From Mesoaciditoga sp. (GTDB lineage: Bacteria > Thermotogota > Thermotogae > Mesoaciditogales > Mesoaciditogaceae), in NCBI GenBank assembly GCA_015489955.1, contig WFYR01000114.1:1-64000 (forward strand): a stretch of DNA of 64,000 bases. Reading direction: 5' to 3'. The stretch's first letter is position 1, and every line of letters starts with the position of its first letter. A model generated the notes under the pieces. It did not search any database. It saw only the letters and a list, made by a program, of their open reading frames with translations, and had not been told where the DNA came from. Shown in pieces: positions 1 to 7,583 of this stretch. A program made the translations under genes and the position numbers.

Positions 1-203
1 ACGAGAACCGAAAGATTAAAAGCCACAGAGCCAGGAATAGATTGCGCCCTGGCAAGCAAAGTGTAAAATTCATCTCTATCCATCCATTGTTTTTTCTCCA
101 CTCCATTTGCCAGAACAGGTACCATTGCGTAACCTCCACCTATGGTTAACAATGATATTCTAAAAAATGTTATGAAAATAGAAAAAAAGTTCGCTTTTTT
201 CAT
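1..203 (-). CDS. Chromate transporter family protein, N-terminal fragment
   Basis: The gene runs off the left edge; about 67 codons are visible. Reading from ATG at 203-201, the protein starts with a short basic stretch, then a hydrophobic segment leading into a glycine-rich motif TIGGGYAMVPVL, followed by WMDRDEF and ARAQSIPGSVA. This order is typical of the first half-repeat of CHR (ChrA) family transporters, integral membrane proteins proposed to move chromate or sulfate-like anions. A strong ribosome site (GGGAGG) lies just upstream of the ATG on the minus strand. The substrate cannot be told from this fragment, and many bacteria encode CHR proteins as two separate half-length genes. Confidence 0.8.
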   Translation of the reverse strand, partial: MKKANFFSIFITFFRISLLTIGGGYAMVPVLANGVEKKQWMDRDEFYTLLARAQSIPGSVAFNLSVL

Positions 204-272
204 TTTTCCTCCCTGAAATAGCCTTGAAAACGCACTTCAAAGCATTATACACAAATTGCATTGCCGAAATGA

Positions 273-278
273 TATAAT
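273..278 (+). promoter_or_regulatory. -10-like box upstream of prmA
   Basis: A perfect TATAAT lies 22 bases before the GTG start of prmA in an A+T-rich gap between divergent genes. I see no good -35 match at 16-18 bases upstream, so this is only a candidate promoter. Confidence 0.4.
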
Positions 279-300
279 TTTTTGAAAAGGAGTGTGCAAG

Positions 301-1107
301 GTGAAAAGAAAAGAATGGGTAATAAAAATCGCATCTGATAAATCAAACGATCTTTTTGAATTTTTTGCCATTCACAATTTAACTTCCTTCTACTCGGAAA
401 CAAATCCTTCAGAAAAAGAGGAGATCTTTCATGTTTACACAGAAGATGAAGAATTGATAAAGGAATTGGTCAAAAAATTCGAGGTGTCTTACAAATCAAT
501 TTTGTCAGACGATGAAGATTGGTTAGCCGTATGGAGAAAGAATTTGAAGATCGTGCGCATAGATGAAGATCTCTACGTTAATCCAGATCCGGAAAGGCTT
601 GCCGAACCTTCAAAAGGCATAGTTATAAAGGTAAATCTTGGAATGGCTTTCGGAACCGGCGAGCACGAAACGACAAAGTTAGCGGCTTCATTTTTGAAAA
701 AAGCTTTAAAAAGGGGAATGAAAGTTTGCGATGTTGGATGCGGAACTGGCATTCTTTCCGCCATTGCAATGAAATTGGGTGCCAGTAAGGTTTTGGCTGT
801 TGACATGGACAAAAATGCTATCAAGCAAGCAAAAGAAACCGCCCGTTTAAACGGAGTAAAGTACGAAGTGAAAAAATCCGACTTATTGGCACAAGTGCAC
901 GCCAAATTCGATCTTTACGTTGCCAACATAGTCTTCGACGTGTTGATAAAGCTTCTTCCACAATTACCAAAGGGAGCACTCTTTATCGCATCAGGTATCG
1001 ATAAACCACGAAGCAACGATTTTGCGAAATCTTGCGAAGAACATGGATTTCAAATAACAGAAAAGCGATGTGAAAATGAATGGTGCGCATTTCTAATAAA
1101 GACTTGA
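301..1107 (+). CDS. prmA: Ribosomal protein L11 methyltransferase
   Basis: PrmA is the SAM-dependent enzyme that methylates lysines and the N-terminus of ribosomal protein L11 in the cytoplasm. The 268-residue product has a poorly conserved N-terminal substrate-binding half, then the PrmA signature GMAFGTGEHETT, SAM-binding motif I DVGCGTGILS, the acidic VDMD of motif II and motif NIVFDVL. I chose GTG at 301 because GGAG ends eight bases before it; the in-frame GTG at 292 overlaps that ribosome site. Its substrate L11 is encoded at 45673. The following DUF501 gene overlaps or abuts its end, so the two are probably co-transcribed. Confidence 0.93.
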   Translation: MKRKEWVIKIASDKSNDLFEFFAIHNLTSFYSETNPSEKEEIFHVYTEDEELIKELVKKFEVSYKSILSDDEDWLAVWRKNLKIVRIDEDLYVNPDPERLAEPSKGIVIKVNLGMAFGTGEHETTKLAASFLKKALKRGMKVCDVGCGTGILSAIAMKLGASKVLAVDMDKNAIKQAKETARLNGVKYEVKKSDLLAQVHAKFDLYVANIVFDVLIKLLPQLPKGALFIASGIDKPRSNDFAKSCEEHGFQITEKRCENEWCAFLIKT

Positions 1108-1604
1108 GAATTGTTTCAGCCCAAATAGGAAAATTCCCTCAAAACCTATTGGAAATATCTTTAAAATGTTCCTTTGGTTTTCCAATGGTGATAAAATCCA
1201 AGCCCATCCTAAATGGCAAACCTTTTCCAACGATTTATTGGCTTACCTGTCCTTATTTGAGGTATCGAATTTCTCAACTTGAAGCAGAAGGAAAAATTCC
1301 AGAATATGAGAAGGTACTTTCGTCGTCTTCAAAAATATACGATCGACAGCTGAAAGCTCACATCATGGCTAGAGAAGAAGCGTTAAAGATGCTAAAGAAG
1401 TCAAATCTGAAATGGGTAAAAGAGAGAATAAAAAATGCAGGCATGGGTGGCATTGTTGATTTCTCACACATAAAATGTCTTCATTTACACGTGGCTTACC
1501 ATCTTGGGGGGATTAAAAATCCTGTAGCTGAGATGGCGTTAAACGAAATCGTAACTCTGGAATGTTCGAACGCCATGTGTAAAAAGTACGAAGAGGTGAG
1601 TTGA
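1080..1604 (+). CDS. DUF501 family protein
   Basis: This 174-residue protein matches the DUF501 pattern: an early FGFPMVI block, a central TIYWLTCPYL, and the hallmark near the C-terminus KCLHLHVAYHLGG followed by NPV. The several Cys and His residues suggest a metal site, but no function is established for the family. The ATG at 1080 overlaps prmA by 28 bases and lacks a clear ribosome site. A TTG at 1104, overlapping the prmA stop codon, is an alternative start and would remove eight residues. The glycerol kinase start codon follows its stop directly, so it sits in a prmA-DUF501-glpK run. I infer no link in function. Confidence 0.8.
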   Translation: MVRISNKDLRIVSAQIGKFPQNLLEISLKCSFGFPMVIKSKPILNGKPFPTIYWLTCPYLRYRISQLEAEGKIPEYEKVLSSSSKIYDRQLKAHIMAREEALKMLKKSNLKWVKERIKNAGMGGIVDFSHIKCLHLHVAYHLGGIKNPVAEMALNEIVTLECSNAMCKKYEEVS

Positions 1605-3053
1605 ATGGACTATTTTGCTGTCATTGACGAGGGAACAACGAGCACACGAGCTATGATTTTTACAGAAGAAGGAAAGTTAACGTCTGTTTCACAAAAAGAA
1701 TTGACAACCTTTTATCCAAAGGATGGATGGGTTGAGCAATCGGCGAAAGAATTGTATGAAAAAAGTGTCGAAGCGTTGAAAGAAGCCATACAAAAGTGTA
1801 AATGCTCACCGACATTTCTTGGCATCACGAATCAGCGTGAAACTGTGATAGCCTGGAATTCAAAAACGGGTAAACCTCTATATAACGCGATCGTTTGGAA
1901 GGATAAAAGAGGACAAGCGCTTTGTGAAGAGATAAAAGCAAAAGGATATGAGAACGAAATTCGCGAAAAAACCGGCTTGTTATTGGATCCCTATTTTTCC
2001 GCCTCAAAAATGAAATGGCTGATAGACAACGTAAAAGAAGTAAAAGATGCGATGATGAAGGGTGATCTGAAATTTGGAACCGTAGATTCGTATTTGATAT
2101 GGAAGCTAACCGGAAAACATCTAACGGAAGTTTCAAACGCTTCAAGAACGCTTCTTTTCAATATTTCAAAATTATCCTGGGATGAAGATTTGCTTGAGAT
2201 TTTTGGTGTACCTTTAGAAACGTTGCCAGAGGTTAAGCCATCAGCCTACGATTTTGGCGCCTCACAATATGGAAATGTTGTAGGGGTTTTGGGAGATCAG
2301 CAAGCATCGCTTTTTGGAAATAGATGTTACAATGTTGGCGAAGTGAAATGCACTTACGGAACGGGAGCTTTTGTTCTGGCTAACATTGGAAGTTCAAACA
2401 CTTCAATTCCAGATGGCCTTTTAAAAACCATAGCCTGGAAAATAGGAAATGAAGTGACCTATGCATTGGAAGGATCGATTTTGGGAAGCGGTCAGAATAT
2501 CACGTGGATAAAGAAGAGCATAGGTCTAATAGAAGAAGAAAGAGAAATAGAACCCCTTGCGAGATCGGTTGCTTCAAGCGAGGGAGTGTATTACGTGCCG
2601 GCATTGGATGGAATCGGGGCACCAAGATGGATTCCCGAAGCGCGAGGAATTTTTTTGGGTCTAAGTTCTTTTCACACAAAGGCCCATATACTTCGTTCTA
2701 TTTTGGACGCCATGGCATTTTCCACCGTTGAAGTTGTAGATGCCTTCCGAAAAAGTGGCTTATCCATTTTCAAAATAAGCGTGGATGGGGGAGGGGCTAA
2801 GAATTCTTTGCTCATTCAAATTTTAGCAGACGCTTCAAACGTAAAAGTAGAAAAACCAAAATTCAACGAAATGACGGCATATGGAGCGTTTTTAATCAGT
2901 GGAATTGGCGCTAAAAAGTGGGATTTTGAAAGCTTGAAATTGTATAATAACCCATCTGATATCTTTGAACCTAAAAGAAACCTTTCAGGAGAATACACTA
3001 AATGGTTAAAAGCCGAAGAAATCGCAATAAGCTGGTCAAAAAACGATTTTTAA
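1605..3053 (+). CDS. glpK: Glycerol kinase
   Basis: This FGGY-family sugar kinase phosphorylates glycerol to glycerol 3-phosphate with ATP. The 482-residue sequence carries the glycerol-kinase N-terminus DEGTTSTRA (phosphate-binding loop), GWVEQ, the substrate motif TNQRET, the conserved VWKDKR, the GDQQASLFG block and the ATP-site KCTYGTGAF. It is slightly shorter than the usual length of about 495-500 residues, with a short C-terminus. The ATG follows the DUF501 stop without a gap and uses a GAGGTGAG ribosome site. No glycerol facilitator or glycerol-phosphate dehydrogenase is next to it. Its neighbour downstream is a transaldolase. Confidence 0.92.
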   Translation: MDYFAVIDEGTTSTRAMIFTEEGKLTSVSQKELTTFYPKDGWVEQSAKELYEKSVEALKEAIQKCKCSPTFLGITNQRETVIAWNSKTGKPLYNAIVWKDKRGQALCEEIKAKGYENEIREKTGLLLDPYFSASKMKWLIDNVKEVKDAMMKGDLKFGTVDSYLIWKLTGKHLTEVSNASRTLLFNISKLSWDEDLLEIFGVPLETLPEVKPSAYDFGASQYGNVVGVLGDQQASLFGNRCYNVGEVKCTYGTGAFVLANIGSSNTSIPDGLLKTIAWKIGNEVTYALEGSILGSGQNITWIKKSIGLIEEEREIEPLARSVASSEGVYYVPALDGIGAPRWIPEARGIFLGLSSFHTKAHILRSILDAMAFSTVEVVDAFRKSGLSIFKISVDGGGAKNSLLIQILADASNVKVEKPKFNEMTAYGAFLISGIGAKKWDFESLKLYNNPSDIFEPKRNLSGEYTKWLKAEEIAISWSKNDF

Positions 3054-3074
3054 CTGACAGAAAGGGAAAAACGC

Positions 3075-3746
3075 ATGCATTTTTACTTAGATTCGGCGAA
3101 CTTGAAAGAAATAGAAAAAGCCATTTCGTTAAAATACGTTGAAGGTATAACAACGAATCCTTCTCTTTTAAGGCGTGAAAGAATATGGGAAAACTTTGAA
3201 AGCATAGAAGAATTTTATTCAACGTTGATGAATGTGTGTGATGGAAAAATTTTTGCACAGGTTCCTTCGTCTTGCATTCCGGATTTTTTAAGAAAAATAA
3301 AAGGAATGGACACTTCTCGACTTGTTGTAAAAGTCCCATCTGTTCCGGCAGGTTTAAAAATTGCCAGTGAGTTGAAGGAAAAAGGATACAAAATTTGTGC
3401 AACTGCCGTTTACACGTCTTCACAGGCTTTGATGTGGGACTCACTTGGAGTTGATTACATTGCCATTTACATCGATAGAATGAAAAAAAGAGGCTTCAAC
3501 GTTTCTGAAAACGTGACTTCCATACTCAAAGCATTAGAAAATGGCAAAACAAAAGTGCTGGCCGCAAGTGTTAAAGATGTGAAAGAGTTAACAATTGTTA
3601 TGAATTCGAAGATAGAGTACATGACTCTGAATTACAAAATGATAGAGGATATAACCAAATGCGCCTTTAGCATAGAGGACACAGAAATATTCGATAACGA
3701 CTTTGAAGTGGTGAAAGGACATTTTTACAAAGATGCGAATAGATGA
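3075..3746 (+). CDS. Transaldolase, TalC/FSA type
   Basis: A 223-residue class I aldolase of the short TalC/fructose-6-phosphate aldolase family, which transfers or cleaves three-carbon dihydroxyacetone units in the pentose phosphate network. The N-terminal FYLDSANLKEI, the GITTNPSL block and the Schiff-base lysine K86 in VVKVPSVP are all present, followed by CATAVYTSSQAL. The family splits into true transaldolases and fructose-6-phosphate aldolases; the sequence alone does not settle which this is. It starts 21 bases after glpK and its end overlaps the next gene by 14 bases. Confidence 0.88.
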   Translation: MHFYLDSANLKEIEKAISLKYVEGITTNPSLLRRERIWENFESIEEFYSTLMNVCDGKIFAQVPSSCIPDFLRKIKGMDTSRLVVKVPSVPAGLKIASELKEKGYKICATAVYTSSQALMWDSLGVDYIAIYIDRMKKRGFNVSENVTSILKALENGKTKVLAASVKDVKELTIVMNSKIEYMTLNYKMIEDITKCAFSIEDTEIFDNDFEVVKGHFYKDANR

Positions 3747-4791
3747 ATTCGATGTTGCAAAGGGATTTGCGATATCTGTTGTTGTGTTTGTTCATGCAAC
3801 TTTTTTGAACTTAGATAAATTGTCTGTCCTTGCTCAGCGACTATTACTGGTATCTTCAACGTTTTTGGCCCCCGCCATAGCGATTTTTTTCTTCGTATCC
3901 GGCTTTTTGGGGTATCGTAGCTATGTAAAGAGAAAGAGTTTTAAAATGTTTGAAAGTCAAAAGTTAAAATCTATTTTGATTCCATACGTGATCTGGTCAA
4001 CAATATACCTTTTGCTCCAGATTGAAGTGGGGTACATCATAAAACAACCCTATCATTTTACATTTTTAAGTTTTTTCCAAAAATACTTGTTAGGGGAAGC
4101 GTTTTTACCTTTTTATTACATAATAGTTCTTGCAATTTTTTATCTTTTAACGCCAATAATTTCAAAGATAGACTTAATTGTGATGAAGAAATTATTGATA
4201 GTTTTGTTCATAAGTGGATTGGCAGTTATGAGTTTTTACTTCGTGCCGCTTTATTTTGGTAAAGAATACGTATCTTCTTTAATGACGTACAGAGATCCAC
4301 TGGCATGGATGTTTTTTTACGTCTGGGGAATGTATTTGGCCAGAAATGGCAATATATCCTGGAGAAAACGCCCTTCTATTAAAGTTTTGATTTTGTTCTT
4401 TGCATTTTATGCTCTTTCGTGCGTGGAGATAATTAGCGTTCCCAAGATCGTTCAAGATTGGGAATCTTACTTGATTCTTGGTCCGGCTGTGTACGTTTTT
4501 TATGTATTTGCGATGGAAATTTACCTATGGTTGAGCTACCATTCATTTAGAAAATTAAAAATTTTGGCAAGGGTGTTATCGGCATTAGGGAAAAATTCAT
4601 TTGGAATTTATCTTAGCCATGGATTGATACTCTATTCGATCCTGGGAATTGCTCTGATGTTTGATCGTAATCTGTTAAACGAGTCAAATTTCACTTTAAA
4701 CGTCATAGGCGGGATTATAGGTTTAGGAATTTGTTATGAACTTTCACAAGTAATGAATAAATCGACTTTACTAAGAAGAATGCTGGGATAA
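3733..4791 (+). CDS. Membrane O-acyltransferase (acyltransferase family 3)
   Basis: The protein starts MRIDEFDVAKGFAI and continues with VVFVHATFL, the characteristic first helix of acyltransferase-3 (OafA/WecH-like) proteins with its catalytic-region histidine (H21). About ten hydrophobic segments follow over 352 residues, and a late NSFGIYLSHG motif is typical of the family. Such enzymes transfer acetyl or other acyl groups to extracytoplasmic polysaccharides or lipids. The gene overlaps the transaldolase by 14 bases and is followed 19 bases later by a glycosyltransferase, which suggests a role in surface-glycan decoration. The acceptor is unknown. Confidence 0.85.
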   Translation: MRIDEFDVAKGFAISVVVFVHATFLNLDKLSVLAQRLLLVSSTFLAPAIAIFFFVSGFLGYRSYVKRKSFKMFESQKLKSILIPYVIWSTIYLLLQIEVGYIIKQPYHFTFLSFFQKYLLGEAFLPFYYIIVLAIFYLLTPIISKIDLIVMKKLLIVLFISGLAVMSFYFVPLYFGKEYVSSLMTYRDPLAWMFFYVWGMYLARNGNISWRKRPSIKVLILFFAFYALSCVEIISVPKIVQDWESYLILGPAVYVFYVFAMEIYLWLSYHSFRKLKILARVLSALGKNSFGIYLSHGLILYSILGIALMFDRNLLNESNFTLNVIGGIIGLGICYELSQVMNKSTLLRRMLG

Positions 4792-4810
4792 CTTATTTGG
4801 AGGAAGCAAA

Positions 4811-6004
4811 ATGATATTAAAAAGGATTTTGTTGTTGACTTCCGAAATTGTGGCTTTTTGTATCTTTTTTTTCTCTGGAAAATCACCCTTTTTTTTGGGG
4901 TGGTCGATACCGCTTTTATTTTTCTTTTCCGCGTTGCTTTCTTACATTATTTTCGTTACTAAAATAAAAAAAGAAAAAGATGAAAAGGCCTCTTTTTTTC
5001 TTTCATCATCAAAAAACGTCCTGATCTTTACAGTAATAAAAAACGACATCCCGTCGGCTAAAAGATTTGTAGAACATTACAGTAAGTTTCCTTCTAATTT
5101 TCGTATTTTGATATTTGATGATAACTCCGCAGATGGAACATACGAGTATTTGGTAAAAGCTTCAAAAGCTTTTGAAAACGTTGAAATTAGAAGACTTGTA
5201 AGATCTGGAAGGATTTTACATCCAAAAGGTGAGGGATTTGAAATTGCCCTTAAAGATAAAAAAAGTGATTTTGTTTTCATCTGTGATGGCGACAGTTTGA
5301 TATCGCTGGATGATTTAAATTTTTTAATTTCAACAATGGAGAAAGAAAAACTCGATTACGTGTCAGCTCAAAGAAGAAATATTGAAAAAGAAAAGGTATC
5401 TTACTATTCCGCGGATGTAAACGAACTTTTCATGTCTTTGATGAATGAAGTGGCAAGCTTATTTGGAGGAAGCATATTTCCAGGTTCAGGTCACTTGATT
5501 CGCAAAGAAAGTTTTAAGACTTTTAAATACGATGATATCTGCTTGAGTGATGATACTTACATTGGAAATTGGATCACGCAACATAAAAAGAGAGGAAAAA
5601 GGGTATATTCGGCTTCCGTGATGGAATTGGCCCCTGAAAAATTCTCGGTCAAATTATCTCAAATGCTCAAATGGACGAAAAATGGTGTTCTTGAAAGAAT
5701 AAGAGCACTTTCAACGGGGGTCTTGATTCAGTACTTCGCATTATTCATGATAATTTTTTCATTTTTATTTCCTAAGACTTATCTTTCTTTAATAACCTAC
5801 GATGTGTTGGCAATTTTATTTGGAATTATCCTCGGTATGGCACTGTCCTTTAAGAAAATTAAAGGGGCAATACTAGGTTTTCTGGCATTTTCGTTAGAAT
5901 TGCTTTTCTCAACCGCCTATAACGTTTACCTGTATAACAGAGCTATATTTAGTAATCCACGCTATTTGGAAAGTGGAAAATTTGAAAAGACGAAACGTGA
6001 ATGA
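4811..6004 (+). CDS. Family 2 glycosyltransferase, membrane-bound
   Basis: This 397-residue protein has two N-terminal membrane helices, then a GT-A catalytic domain with the nucleotide-sugar motif FDDNSADGTYEY near residues 100-110 and a DGDS (DxD-type) metal site. The acceptor-side motif QMLKWTKNG (Q-x-x-K/R-W-like) and two or more C-terminal helices resemble processive or membrane-anchored GT2 enzymes. A GGAGG ribosome site precedes its ATG. It lies between the O-acyltransferase and a convergent glycosyltransferase, so a role in envelope polysaccharide or glycolipid synthesis is likely. Sugar donor and product cannot be inferred. Its stop codon abuts the stop of the minus-strand gene without a gap. 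Confidence 0.85.
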   Translation: MILKRILLLTSEIVAFCIFFFSGKSPFFLGWSIPLLFFFSALLSYIIFVTKIKKEKDEKASFFLSSSKNVLIFTVIKNDIPSAKRFVEHYSKFPSNFRILIFDDNSADGTYEYLVKASKAFENVEIRRLVRSGRILHPKGEGFEIALKDKKSDFVFICDGDSLISLDDLNFLISTMEKEKLDYVSAQRRNIEKEKVSYYSADVNELFMSLMNEVASLFGGSIFPGSGHLIRKESFKTFKYDDICLSDDTYIGNWITQHKKRGKRVYSASVMELAPEKFSVKLSQMLKWTKNGVLERIRALSTGVLIQYFALFMIIFSFLFPKTYLSLITYDVLAILFGIILGMALSFKKIKGAILGFLAFSLELLFSTAYNVYLYNRAIFSNPRYLESGKFEKTKRE

Positions 6005-6838
6005 TTAGCGCTTTTTCCTTAAGAAGCTTAAAGTCTCATAAAAAGCTCTTAAAACGCTCATAACTACTTTTTTGGTTTTATTGTGGCCAGGACCATAACC
6101 AAAATCACGAATAGAACGGAAGAAATCCTTGTTACCAGCGTTGTGAACGATGGGAATGATTTCTCCATTTGCCAGGTAAAATGTGGAATTTTTTATGTAA
6201 AACTTTCTTTTAGAAGTTGTCGGTATGAAATTGTATTTTGAATCTATTTCGTAAAAACCCGATTTGTAGATCAAATAATTCGGTAATATGGTATCAACAC
6301 CCCATGCATTTTTATCCAGAGTTAGATCGAACATTCTTTCAGTGATCTGAATGAAAACTTTTGATGGATAAACAACAAATCCAACATTTATAAGATTTTT
6401 GTCTTTGAAAAAGTTTACGATCTTATCGGCGTTTTTCACTTTACGGTTTGTTATGAGTATTTCCATGTTTGGAGATATTTTTTCAGTTACTCCACGCACC
6501 ATTGATGGTTTTAATGTGAAAAGATGAGAGATGTCTGATTGAAATATTATGTCCCCACCATCACATAAGGCAACTTGTTCGTATTGTGGATTGTTTGTTA
6601 AAAAATCGTACAAGTCCATGAATCTCAAATTGTTTATTAACCCTTCATTTTTGTGTTTGCTTTCAAAAATCAAGGCTCCATCGAATTTTTTCTTGATATT
6701 ATCGCTTAGACCCCAATCTATTATTAAAACGTCTGTTTCAGATAAATTCACGTTTTCTTTTAACGATCTGTACCAATGATTCAGCAAGAAATCTTCGTAT
6801 TTTTCATCACATGCTGTGGCTATTAGATATTTTTTCAC
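6005..6838 (-). CDS. Putative GT-A glycosyltransferase, GT8-like
   Basis: The 277-residue product begins MKKYLIATACDEKY and shows a GT-A-like layout: an N-terminal beta-strand, an LRFMDLYDFL helix and a metal-type ALCDGGDIIFQ motif, followed by NVGFVVYPS and a late IVHNAGNKD. These recall GT8 and related nucleotide-sugar transferases, with modest confidence. I chose GTG at 6838-6836 because a strong GGGAGG ribosome site sits five bases ahead of it. An upstream ATG at 6865 would place that ribosome site inside the coding sequence. It converges with the GT2 gene, and the stop codons touch. Confidence 0.65.
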   Translation of the reverse strand: MKKYLIATACDEKYEDFLLNHWYRSLKENVNLSETDVLIIDWGLSDNIKKKFDGALIFESKHKNEGLINNLRFMDLYDFLTNNPQYEQVALCDGGDIIFQSDISHLFTLKPSMVRGVTEKISPNMEILITNRKVKNADKIVNFFKDKNLINVGFVVYPSKVFIQITERMFDLTLDKNAWGVDTILPNYLIYKSGFYEIDSKYNFIPTTSKRKFYIKNSTFYLANGEIIPIVHNAGNKDFFRSIRDFGYGPGHNKTKKVVMSVLRAFYETLSFLRKKR

Positions 6839-6905
6839 GATTTCCTCCCAATCTAATAATTTCATTCAAGCGGTTTGAATTATAGCATTGAGAACAAAAA
6901 AAGTG

Positions 6906-6911
6906 TATAAT
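6906..6911 (+). promoter_or_regulatory. TATAAT box very close to the CPBP protease start
   Basis: A perfect TATAAT ends only eight bases before the ATG at 6920. If it is used, the transcript would be essentially leaderless. No convincing -35 box is seen at normal spacing. Confidence 0.35.
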
Positions 6912-6919
6912 TAGCAAGG

Positions 6920-7570
6920 ATGAATGAGAATCTAAATGTTGACTTTGAAGATTTTATAAAACTAATGGTGCTTTCTTTTCCATTTTTAGCAGCTTTTTAT
7001 CTCATGAAAAAGGTTATACCCTCTTCTGAAATAGCTGCGGTGATTCTGATTTCATTTTCTGTCTACATAATTTGGTGTTTTCACATTTTGTTGAAAAAGA
7101 AAGGCTTCGGAATAGGTGCATGGTTTAGAATGAAAACATTTGGAAATGACCTATTATGGGCTATAATAATATTTCCAATTGTTTTTGGTGTATACCTTTT
7201 GATGGCTTTTCTAACATCTAAGATCTGGAGCGCTAACATACTGCATCCTTATTTTTCGTTGAACACAAATCCTTTCTTGATGGTCTTAGCTTTAGGATTG
7301 TTTTTTCCAGTTGCAGAGGAAGTGCTCTTTAGAGGTGCAATATACAACTATTTGGAACAGAAATTCTCTCCTGAATTTTCGATGGTTATGGTGTCCACAG
7401 CGTTTGCGGTGGTGCATCCATTAGAAGATTGGATGAAAATGTTTGTGCTTGGAATACTCTTAAATTTGTTATACTATAGAAAGAAGACCTTGACGGTTCC
7501 GGCCACAATCCACGTTATGGTGAATTTGCTGTACCTGTCGATTATGTATTTTTACACGTCAAGGATCTGA
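6920..7570 (+). CDS. CPBP family intramembrane metalloprotease
   Basis: A 216-residue polytopic membrane protein with about six helices. It carries the CPBP (CAAX/Abi) signature AEEVLFRGAIYNYLE, the glutamate-arginine motif 1, then the His-containing AFAVVHPLEDW (motif 2) and HVMVNL (motif 4) that complete the metal site. Relatives include prenyl-protein endopeptidases such as Rce1 and many bacterial proteins of unknown substrate. It precedes clpC by 13 bases and may share its transcript, suggesting a protein-quality-control setting. The substrate is not known. Confidence 0.85.
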   Translation: MNENLNVDFEDFIKLMVLSFPFLAAFYLMKKVIPSSEIAAVILISFSVYIIWCFHILLKKKGFGIGAWFRMKTFGNDLLWAIIIFPIVFGVYLLMAFLTSKIWSANILHPYFSLNTNPFLMVLALGLFFPVAEEVLFRGAIYNYLEQKFSPEFSMVMVSTAFAVVHPLEDWMKMFVLGILLNLLYYRKKTLTVPATIHVMVNLLYLSIMYFYTSRI

Positions 7571-7583
7571 AAGAGGTGGTAAT

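Noticed and set aside
2998-3444. Open frame of 148 codons on the minus strand across the transaldolase gene
   Set aside because: It lies opposite a clear gene, is rich in Phe, Leu and Ser as expected from antisense of purine-rich coding strands, and has no recognisable motif.
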